Origin: Undaria pinnatifida | Lineage: Eukaryota > Sar > Phaeophyceae > Laminariales > Alariaceae | Direction: 5' to 3' | Assembly (NCBI GenBank): GCA_012845835.1 | Contig: JABAKD010000002.1 | Span: 17,387,129-17,451,128, forward strand | DNA: 64,000 bases | Shown here: positions 13,701-25,700 of the stretch, in pieces | Layout: every line of letters begins with the position of its first letter | Numbering within the stretch: the first letter of the stretch is position 1 | Program-made: the position numbers and the translations under genes | Notes under the pieces: model-generated | Databases searched by the model: none | The model's input: only the letters and a program-made list of their open reading frames with translations | What the model was told of the DNA's origin: nothing

Positions 13701-16700
13701 CCGTTGTATACGGATGATTTAATAAGCTGGATTTAATGCCAAAAAAGTGTTATTCGTGCCCGAAATGCAGCACAGTCGAGTTCGCGCCAAATCAATACGT
13801 TCATGCCTGCGGGTTAGTCTTGCCGGGCGAGTTGGAAAAAAAAACAAAGCAGGCGCATCTACCCTACTCTAGTAGAGGCACTCTGAAGTATTCATTCGCA
13901 GGCAATCCTCACGTGACGTCACCGCCGGTCACTGCGATACCCCCGCCGTATTCAGCCTCGTTTCTGTTGAACTGCGCGGCACCCTTGAAGCTGCAGGTTG
14001 ACACAAGCACAAAAAGGTCGGGGGCGGGCAAGGGAAGGAAACGAGGGCGGGTCACCGTCTGAGCGGTGGCGATACTCTAACGTAGAGGAGGTACTCTTTC
14101 GCCCGGCGATACGATTTTACTCAGGAACCCAGGGTCCGGCTTGAAAAGTATCGCACCTTGCCTGAAGTGCGGATTTACGCCGCCACGAAACAAAACAGAG
14201 TCAACAGAGTCAACAGAGTCAACAGAGTCAACAGAGTCAACAGAGTAAACAGAGTAAACAGAGTAAACAGAGTAAACAGAGTAAACAGAGTAAACAGAGT
14301 AAACAGAGTAAACAGAGTAAACAGAGTAAACAGAGTAAACAGAGTATACTCACAGAGTATACTCACAGAGTATACTCACAGAGTATACTCACAGAGTATA
14401 CTCACAGTTCACAGAGTATACTCACAGAGTAAACAGAGTAAACAGAGTAAACAGAGTAAACAGAGTAAACAGAGTAAACAGAGTAAACAGAGTAAACAGA
14501 GTAAACAGAGTAAACAGAGTAAACAGAAAGAAACGTGGACAGGGATTGGGTGTCGTCTGGCTTGTTACAGCAGTGTCTGGGCACCACAGGTCTCTTCGGC
14601 CCGACGCAGCGGAACAACAACACGAACATAAAAAATACACGTACCAATACGGAAGGGGCAAACAGCAAACAAGTCTCGAACGTTTCGTTGTTTCTAGTAG
14701 CAAAGCCAACTTGCGCGAACACGCCCCCGCCTGCCTCCAGCGGGAGAAAGGGACCAATGATGTAATGCATGCCACAGAAAGGAAGCCCTTGATACAAAGC
14801 GCCGTTGGCTGTTCATACTCTTGCCCACGCGTGCCGCAGCGCAAGAACGGCAATACAATGGACATGGTGTTGCCGCCCAAAGAGTAAACCTTAGCCTGGC
14901 TGTACGAAACAATTTTTATTCGAGGACACAAGCGATGTGCACTCACAGAAGGGCTCCGTTGATGTTTCGAACGCCCCCACCCCAGTCGCTGTAGCTGATG
15001 TTGTCGTTGAAATAGGCCTTTCCATAGAACCTATCGTCCAGAGCGTTGTCGGTCGCGTGGGGCATAGTGCATTGCGAGCGTGAGCAAAGGGGTAACGAGA
15101 GCTTGGAACCAAAACACGCCTGGGTACGGCAAGTTCGATTTACGGGTACAGCGCGCAAGACATGTTCTCTTCAGACAACCATGCGACGCAATATCGAAAG
15201 TCAGGAAGGAGGTGGGCTCACGTCATTTTTCCCCCGTTGTAGACAGCGGATCCCTCGTCGCAGCCGTGGTTGGAGAAGACCGCGTCGTCACGGAAACTGT
15301 CGTCGAACAGAGCAAAAAAAGAGGGCGACGTTTAGGCAGTGGAGTAGCGACGACGTACACATGGCAAGCGCGGCTATCAATAGACGAAACGAAACCATGT
15401 TCATCGGTGAAACGAACTGCTACCGATAAAAAAAATGGATGCACCTCACGGTCCTGACGGGCCAAGGGATGCACTCGGTCGGCAGTCTGACTATCGTGGT
15501 GCTTTGAGACGCGTGCTACAAAAGAGGCGCATCTCTTTTTTTCTGTTACTACCCCTCAATTTGGGAGCTTAAGACATGTCCCTCCCAATAAAACTGGTAT
15601 ACGTAGACCGGATGACAAACCAAATGGCCTTGTAGGCACACGACGAGAATAGGATGAAAATTAATGGGGCGTATTTTCGACGATTGTGGGTTAAGGAGTC
15701 GCGCCATTCGGAAACCATTTCCGACGAAAAGCGCTTCCTCCGTCGTCGTAGCACGCGTCTTGAACGGTGGTCTCGAACGCTGTTCTTCGATCGAAACGCT
15801 TCGGCCTACCATCGTGCACGCGTAGGGAAACTATGCTCGGCGCATACACATAGGACGCGCAGCACGCGTCTGGAGAACGGTGGTGTCGAACGCTGTTCTT
15901 CGATCGAAACGCTTCGGCCTACCATCGTGCTTGCGTAGGGACACCATGCTCGCGCATACAAATAGGACGCGCAGACGTCAAGCCATGCAGGATTCGCTTA
16001 CATAACAGTGCCCGATCTATTGGAGACTCCACAGCCCGATGCACCATCGAAACTTCCTGCGCGATCACCGGAGGCAAGTTCCAGGGTTTTGGCGTGCAGG
16101 TCAGAAAAACGTCAGACAACAAGAACTATTGTAATTTTGTAGAATCGAACCACCGGTGCGCTCAGCACAGAAACGGACAACACCCGCCTATCCTGGGTTC
16201 TAGTTAGTACTAGAAGCGTATCGCGCTTGACCACAGCGGAGCTAGAACTGTAAGCGATTGATCCCGAGACACCCTTTGCATTCGGGATTCTGCGAGCTTG
16301 AGATTTCGTTTGGCGCACCTGCGTTGTCGTCGAAGGTTGCTGTCTTCGAAAACCTGCCATCCATCGTAAGAGAAGTCGAACATGGCAGACGGCGGGTAGG
16401 GCTTCTCGTCGGACGATCTATAGCATGTGCTCGTCAACTACAAACAGAACAACGCTGTGATTCACGTTCATAAAAGTGCCGGCGTTCGCCACGCTTGCGC
16501 GCGGGCACAAAATTGAAAGTCATCCACTCCCGGTCGCCACGAAAGGGACACCATCGTGGTTTGCGGCAAAAATCATACCGCCACAACTTCATGCCTGGTG
16601 TAAAGTAGCTTGCATCCTTCTGCTCTCTTCCTGTAATCTTTCCGCTTTTCGCTGAACCAGGAACCCAAAAATCAATGCTGCCGTGTTTTATTCCCAGTTG

Positions 16701-19700
16701 TACTCGGTTGCACTCGAAAAAAGCACGCTTTAGGCTACTCAATGGCCGTAAAACGCCCAACTACGCCAACACAATTGCTAGCGTAATTGTAGGCCTACCT
16801 GCAGCATGCATGCACGAGCAGCGGCCATACCTGACGTAAGCATCGTCGCCCTCGTTGTCGAGGGCCAGCCAGCGATTGTTCTTGAAGACGCTGTCGCCAC
16901 GGAACCTATTGGACAATGGAAAGAAACACACAAACACAAACATTTTTCACATGTGTGAGGGCCCCCCACTCTTGACTCAACATGTAGTTTAACTGCTGCA
17001 ATTATCAGCAGCTCTCCTGTAGAATCTACCGTGTGTCGAGAAAAGAACACTACAGTAGTTGTGTATAGCTAACATAGTCAGGGATGGCGAACAGATGGAA
17101 ACAACAGCGAATAAAAAAAAATAGGAGTCTATAGTAGTATTATCAAATAAATATTAACACAATGCACACAAACGAACGCAATGACGGGGGGATCATGGCC
17201 AAAGCGGTCCGCGACCAGCGCTGGGCGACGGGCCGTTGGTCTGCGAGGGCGAGCGCCGTTAATTAACCGCCGAACAGACGGGAAGGAAAAAAAAAACCAA
17301 TTATGATAGTAGGATTAACTTGATGCCCACGGTGGAGACATTCCGGAGGTCTCGAAAACAATTTTCACGGCGACGTGGAAACGCAATAATCATAGGACAT
17401 GAGGGTGTCCGAGCATTGAGAGCGGGGCACTACGACATCCACCGTGTACCAAACACCGAGGATGAAAAAGACGGGTTGTTTGGGGGCTAACATAAAGCAG
17501 GAACGGTGAATAAAACAAGAATCAGGTAAAACAATTTTACCGTGCGTATTCCTCGTAAGCCTACACTGCTGTACTATGCACAAAAAACAAGACAGGGCTC
17601 GGCGCGACCAAATGTACACCATGTACAAAAAAAGTCGCGCCAGTGTAAATAAAGGACAAAATGGCCAAGAAGTAGTGGGTACGTGGTGAGCGATACAAAT
17701 ACAATGTGGGAAGATCGCGTCAAAGCTTGTCGGCGGCCAATCTGGGAAAACGTGCCTTCAAACGTTTGAAATGGCGAGTGCTGGGTTCGCTGGCTGTTAG
17801 TCCGTCAAAGCGTCCACAAAGTCTTCTCCGGAAAAAAAAACTCTTCAACGAAAAAACTCAAGGCTTCTGCGGCTGACGCCACGTCACGTCATGCAGTGGA
17901 AGCGATTATAAGGGTAGTGCCAATTGAATAGCGCGCCGGGATGATGTCTGCGTATTCGTACGGCGTAGGAGGTCGAGAGGTTGGATCGAGAGCTGTCCAG
18001 GACCAACGAGACAGCGCGCGTCCAGGGTTTGAAAAGCCCCCAGCATGGTACTACTTGAAAGTTATGCTGTGATGCTCCAAGTAGTTGCATCACGTACATG
18101 GACATATTATGGGAAGTTCCGGCTGTACTTCTTCAGGATGTAACGTTTCAAAACGATGCTCAGGTATGTGACGACAAAAATTGGCGAGCGCTGGGCGACT
18201 CGCTGCTGAGCCCGTGAAGCCCTGCAGGGGGAAAACGCCACCAAAGTATGGAAACGCAACCAAAGTATGGAAACGCAACCAAAGTATGGACACACATCGA
18301 CGTGAAAATCCGATCATCTTACTTTAGAGTGCCGAGGTTGCTCCGGAAAACGTTGCCGTTGTTGTTGAAGAGCGTGTCGCCCTTGAAGCTGTCGCCACGA
18401 AAAACATAACGGTCATATCCATCCAACGACGAAAAGCATAACGGTCATATCCATCCGTTAGTGGGTCGAAAGAGTGGCTTGATATAGAGAGCGTTACGGG
18501 TGTGGGTGTGTGGGTGAGCTGCCGCGCCTCGCCTGACATCCATTAACGAACTCGATTTTTTTTCCACTTGGGTTGGTTGCTATTGCATACCGACGAATCT
18601 CCCAGCCGCAACGCACACCACACACCACCTTTGAAATACCCAAGCAGACGGACGATTTGGCACGTGCTGGGCGGCGATGATAGTAGCGTGAAAAAAAAAC
18701 TGAAAAAAAATCCAGGACTGCAGTCACATTATATCAGGATAAAAAGCCATCGCTGATGGGTGCAGCACGCGCGTGATCGCAACTCAACGCGTTTACAACT
18801 GGAAACCCTTTTTTTTTTTACAATTTTTTACACGAAATTAGTATAGGGAGGGACTTAGGGCCCCTGAAGGGCTTCCGAAGATACACGTTTTCGCACATGG
18901 GGCAGACGACCGATCCCCACGTGATGATCTATAGTTCTTTCCGGGAGGATATATGTACGGTCTGGCTCATGATACCGGTGGGAGCCGTGCGATCTACGTG
19001 CTCTAGCAAAAACGCTTCAGGGGATACAGCATGCCTAGAAACGATTTAGGCAGGGGAACTTTCCAGTAAGGTTCACTCTTTCCAGGAAACTATTTCTCAC
19101 TGCTAGTGTGAGGAGGAAATATCGTGGTACGCAGTTCGGAGATCGTGGTCCACAGATCGGAACAACTTGAAAATAAACAAAAAACATCGAAAGCGGCGGC
19201 GCAGCCACTTTTCTCGCCCGTTCCTGGCCTGGGTTTTGGGTCCGGGTTGGGGTTTTTAGGGGTTGGGTTGGGTCTATGCACGCCCGTGCCTTGATCCCAC
19301 CCCCATCACCGGGGAAGATTCCTGGTAACACGAACATGCGCGGCAAAACAAACCCGACCCTGCCGTGGGAAGATCTATCCCAACTACCTACTACTGTAGC
19401 TTCTATTAGTGGGGGTCCTCATCGATATGCACTCTAAATTTACAGATCCTGCGCAACATCTCATGACGGCAGAATCCGATACAGGATCCATTGCAGATTA
19501 TCCATATGATCTATGTGATCTATGTAATCTATCTCATATTTGTTATCTATATGATCTTTGTGATCTATATGATCTGTATGATCTATGTGATCTGTCCGAG
19601 GTGTGCATCTTTTTTGAGACACAACAAACAGCGGCTGAACAACCTTCAGCCGACTAAATTAACAAAAAAAAATGGCCACCGCTTGACCGCGTCTTTCTTG

Positions 19701-22700
19701 AAACGAAAACGGAAGCATATCCCGACCAACCCAGCAGTGAGTTACAATCATACATACGGCGCGGCCACGACGATTTGGCAGCGCGGGGGGGGGGGGGGGG
19801 TCGGACTCACTCGATTGTGCCGGAGTTGTAGAACATGGAACGGATGTTCGTCACCTTGCTTCCGCGGAATTTCCCCATGAACGTCACGCTAGCGCCAGCA
19901 TAGACTTCGAGCATGAATCCTGTCCCACCCTCTTCATCCTGCACCGGAAAGTCAAAATTCAAAGGCATACTCAAAAATGACACACGTGCATGCATGCCGC
20001 GCGGGGTCGATAGGCATTGTAAGTATCTGTCGTAAGCATATAGGCGGGTGATAATTCAAACATCAAGATCCAAAGCGCTAGCTTCTTTTATTCGCGATGC
20101 AAAGTACAGGAAGGTCGCGTTCGAGCTGGCTCAAGCCGAATCTACGATCGAGGTTCCACGACCGCCGGTCGATAGTAGTTGAGGATAATATTATCCACAT
20201 CCTCCAATCGACCGACGCGCACAGGCAAAGGACGGATAACCATCCTGATACGCAAGATCTTAGCGACAGCTGTACGATTTTTTAGTAAAAAATACTAATA
20301 AGGTCGCGTTTTAGATGGTTGCAAGTGCATCTATTTGTGGGGGTGATCCCTGCTCCAAATTATCATTGCCAAAGAATTACAACTTCAACCGCCGACGTAC
20401 ATCGAACTAAATCCGAAAGATTTTTAGCCGATCGTCCACTGTAAAAAGACCCACCACCAGATCCCGGCACGGCAGTATACTCGTACGTATAGTACGCATA
20501 CCTGCATGTTTTAACGCCTTCATAATTAGGGTGTATAGCACGTCTATCAGCTATGTATGAGTGCTCGACGTTGAAGCTCATGCTGTACGTTTTGAATGGC
20601 ATATACTAATATTAATAATATGTAACAATAATGACTAAAATAAAATATTTTAAAAAAGTACATATATACGTATAGTCATCCCACTTTCGGAACCTTCCAG
20701 GAATTCTCGGTTGTCTTACCCCGCTGTTGGGACCGAACCGGGTCACGGGCATGTCGAATATCAGCTCGGCCCCTTCTTCGACTGTAAACCGGAGATTGAC
20801 GAACCTGAAGAAAACGCCGTGGTGTCGCGGTCATGGCACGTGGGGGGAAGAGCGAAACGCAACAAAGTACACATGCTTCATGACGTCGTCCACGAGCCGA
20901 CGCATTTCTTGCGCAATATATGACGTGCAAAGACCGACTACCGCCCCCTCCCGGCTAGTGAGGGAGCAATGCAGCCGGTGACAGATGCCATCTCAGACAG
21001 GAATAAGTCAGCCAAGCAATGGACACCCCATTTTGGAATTGATTCCTCTGTCCATTGCATTGTGTGTACGAAGGACGCGGATGGATAGGCTGCGACTCAC
21101 AGCAATCCCAACATGCTATTAAAATACGCTGCTTGTATGGATGCATATCGTCGGAAGGTGCTGACGAGAGTGCGAGCAACATACTGCTCGAGCAACGATT
21201 AAGAGCAATGTTCAATCACATCGTGTTTGCAGTTGTTTTACCTATCTGAAAACCCCATATGCCTCCATCCAAACCATAATGAACACCAAGCAAGGGAAAA
21301 GCAAGCCAGTCGTTTTCATTGGCGCTGCACAGGTAAAAGTACATGTTACACGAATAACAAACATGTATATGTAGAAAACGAACGAGACGCCGTATCACCA
21401 TTAACAGAGCTAGCTGGGAGTCGTCACGACTTAAGTACTGAAATCACCAACTAGTCATTAGTCGGACTATCCCTCCGGGAACCGACTAACTAGTAAACGA
21501 CCAACTTAGTGGTTTCCCAGAGGTATTGAGTATCCGCATTACTGGGGTTACATTTTCGGCCAAGGCAGCGGTATTAGTATGGGGATGTTATGGTGGTGTT
21601 GTGGTGATGTTATGGTGATATTATGATGCTATGATGATGTTATGATGATGCTATGATGATGTTATGATGATGTTATGATGATGCTATGGTGGTGTTATGA
21701 TGATGTTATGATGATGCTACGCTGATGTTTTTTTTTTTTTTTTTTTTTCCGCACACTTGTACTTTCCAGCTTCTGGACAAGCCGTGGTCACAGGTGCCGT
21801 CCTTTCTCCCCCCCGGTTCTTGCCTTCAATTTTTATCGCGCATATGATTCAGCACTCCCACTGCTCGGCGATTTTGTTATCGAGTGTTGTTGCTAATTCA
21901 CGCTCTCGCGCTTTCCGCAAGTCAATTTGTGCACAAGAAAAAGTCCCAACGAATTTATACGAGTATGCACTAGGCGGGGCTCGAACTCACGAAACTGACC
22001 TATACTAAGGCTCGAAGATAACCTGATACGCCACCGGGGCGACCGGCTTTCATGATGATGTTATGATTATGTTTTGATGATGTTATACTGATGTGCTGAT
22101 GATGCTATGATGATGTTACGATGATGTTACGATGATGTTGTGGTGATGTTATTATATGATAATGTTATAATGTTGTGATATACCCCCTTTCTCAGTACCG
22201 GGTCTGAGCTATCATATCATCATATCGTATCATATCACATCATATAATATCATATCATATCATCATATCGTATCATATCACATCATATCATATCATACTC
22301 GCACGAGTGACTCTGTACCTCACTGACGAAAATACTTGAGGCGATTTTTTTGGCGCAGCGTAGCTTTTCATTCCATCGCGGAGTTAATATCGCTTGCCAA
22401 AGGGATAATAGCACGAAAGCATCAATAATGCTGGATGTGCAGGTTCAGGTTTTCTTTATTAGGCGGGGCGCTCTGGGCCGGGGCAGACTAGGGCTGCGTC
22501 GCTCACCAAGACTTGAATCGGCAAGTCGGCTGGCCACCAGTCTGCTTGCCGACTACAGTCGGTTTGTTGGCTACCGGCACCTGTCGAATACGAGTAGGTA
22601 CTACCGGAGTCGTGAATTTCTGCCGACTCACAGCTCTACCAATCACCCGAGTACCGGGGACTCACAGCTCTAAAAATCACCCCAAGCACCCCGCTGTCAA

Positions 22701-25700
22701 AGGTACCAGCTACGAACCGTCTAAGCGAGACCATAACCGATACCAGGTAAGCAACAAGGTACGCAATGAACAAGATACCCCGGAGTAGGTATCGCACCCA
22801 GCAAGCGGAACTACTCCCATCAAATCTGCGTATTACTAGTATGTTGTACCAGGTATCGTATATCGCGAGCTGTTACATGTATGAGGTATTAGTGGGGTAT
22901 TATTATTAGTCCGTTTGACCACTTGCAAAAGGTTAACCAATAGCTTACCCAAACTGAGCCTTATAATACTCTTCCCCCTTGAAACGGCGGGACAGCAGGT
23001 CGGCCGGATATACGGACGGACCTGTCAATTATCCAAGTCATTTCATTTCCTGGGCATACCGGGGAAAGTGTTTTTCAAGTTCGCCATGGAATGGGGAAAA
23101 TCTGAAAAACTTTATTGTGGTGGATGTGGGGCTCGAACCCACGACTCAAAAACCCATGGCCTGTAGACGACGCCATTTGTTTTAGTCCCGTTTTACCACT
23201 TGCTAAAGGTTAACCAATACGAAGCTTACCCAAACTAAGCCTTATAACACTCTCCCGCCCTGAAACGGCGGGATAGCAGGTCGGCCGGACATACCGGCGG
23301 ACCTGTCAATATCCAAGCCGTTTCACTCCCTGGGGATACCAGGGAGAGTATTATTCAAGTTCGACATGGGGAAAATCTGAAAAAGTTTATTATTGTGGAT
23401 GGTGGGGATCGAACCCACGACCCATAAACCCATGGTCTGTCGACGACGCCATTTGTTTTAGTCCGTTTGACCACTTGCAAAAGGTTATAACCAATAGCTT
23501 ACCCAAACTAAGCCTAATAAACTCTGTTCTTCCCTGAAACGGCGGGATAGCAGGTCGGCCGGATATACGGGCGGACGTGTCAATATCCATGCGGTCTCAT
23601 TTCCTGGGGATACCGGGGAGAGTATTTATCAAGTTCGACATGGGGAAAGCCTGAAACAGTTTATTATTGTGGATGGTGGGATTTGAACCCACGACCCAAA
23701 AAAAACCATGGTCTGTCGACGACGCCATTTGTTAAGGTATTATTAGTGGAGTATTAGTCCGTTTGACCACTTAAAGTCTTGCAAAAGGTTAACCAATAGC
23801 TTACCCATACTAAGCCCCTTAATAAATGTGGCGTCGTCGACAGACCGTGGATTTTTTGGGTCATGGGTTCAAATCCCACATCCACCATAATAAAGTTTTT
23901 CAGACTTTCCCCAGGTCGAACTTGAAAAATACTCTCCCCGGTATATCCAGGAAATGAAACGGCATGGATAATTGACAGGTCCGCCCGCATATATATCCGG
24001 CCGATCTGCTATCCCGCCGTTTCAGGGGGAGAGTGTTATAAGGCTTAGTTTGGGTAGGTTAACCTATTGCAAGTGGTCAAACGGATTAATAGCCCACACT
24101 AATACCAGTTCACACGCTTAGCACTAACTATACAATTGTCAACACCACGTGCACTGCGATACAACAACAACAGCAACAACAACAACAACCGCTATATGCT
24201 ACTTGTATTATGCTAGCTATGGGTATAGTACGTAGTAGTACGAAGGCAGAGTTTTTTTTTTTTCGAGTAGACATGTCGGCGCCGGTCGTGCTCGCCGGCA
24301 CAATTCGACGCGAGTCAATAAGGGAAGAACATGCGGAACTAATCCTTTTCGCGAGCGATAAAGATGAAGGCACGTACGGTCGTAGTGGGGGGGGAGGAGA
24401 GAGGACCCGCTATGTGACCCCGGATCTGAGCTGCTACTACGGCTACTACTGCTACTGGGAGGGAGCGCGTGAGTATTGAGAGGATAATAAATGGAACGAA
24501 GGGAGAAAAAAAAAACTACTTCGTACAACAACACACTACACACCCTCACCCACACGCGAAAGAGGAGAACGTTATTCAATATCCAAGCCGGCAGGATTAC
24601 CACCCCGGTCCCCAATCCCAATCCCCATGCACTCTCCGCAGTTGCACTCACGCGTCGTAGCATTTACACGTCGTATATACGCACATAATGTGAGAACAAC
24701 ATCCAGGTACTAAACTATACCAGGTACACAATAGACCTGTGTTCACACAAGAAAGTGTCCAAGTAGTTATGGCTCGCTTTTGGGCGGACGCGAAGAAAAT
24801 GGACTAAGAAATCGTGCTCAGCGGCGAGCGCTACACTAACTCCTATATAACAGCCTATCTGAGCTCAAAGGTTGTTCAAGGGTGGTGACACACTAATAAT
24901 TAAAATCTGAGGCTCACTCGAAATAGGTCTGTTGGCGGGTCTACAGTATACTGTTTCTGGCATACTAGTAGTCATCAACAGCAAGTTCAAACAATACGAT
25001 ATGAATCTGCTCTCTACGGGTACATTGCATCATCACCAAACCGGAACCGGTTGCATGCAAAGTCGAAGAACAAAAACACCCAAAATGAGCTCAAATATAA
25101 AGACCGTTTTATCAATTATATATGAACAAACATGATCTATATTTATGACCATAGAGCAGTGGCATGGTTGTGGACATATGTGTCCGCCCGCAATCTCGGT
25201 GCGACGCACGAGTGCGTCTTTGTCCTGCGGCCTCTAATATGTCCTTACCGCACGAAGTCCTGGGTGGACTTGATGGTGAGGGTCTTGCCGCTTTCGATGA
25301 GGACCTCCTCCAGGTCCCCACCTTCATCGTTCGCGGGGCAGTCCACCCTGATCACGGTGCCCAAGTCGATCTCGCTCACAGAACTCACGTCTCCAAAGTA
25401 TTTGTCGATGTCGTCACATTCTGACCTGAAGACAGAAAATTGTAGATAAACCAGGTATCAGATATACCAGGTATGGCTGAATACTCGGTTACTTCACTAC
25501 CCGATGCAGGCAAGCAGGTGGCTGGGGTTCTGAGAAAAGGTGAACGCAGAATATACTTACATCTGTGAGCGGGTAGCGGGGTATATCAGCGAGACTAACA
25601 AAATAGAAGGAGAGAGAGGCACCTCGTCGTTTAGTCTAGTCTAATTATATGTATGCCGTGCACTTACCCCTGTATCATTGATAGAGGCAGAGGCAGGAGC

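Noticed and set aside
14158-14530. Possible CRISPR array
   Set aside because: The repeats are contiguous with no unique spacers and the context is eukaryotic.
14158-14631. 157-codon frame of repeated Asn-Arg-Val
   Set aside because: It is generated by the agagtaaac minisatellite inside an intron of gene A.
23117-23205. Functional tRNA gene
   Set aside because: Boxes A and B are present but the acceptor stem does not pair and the anticodon arm is poor; similar sequences recur as repeat units.
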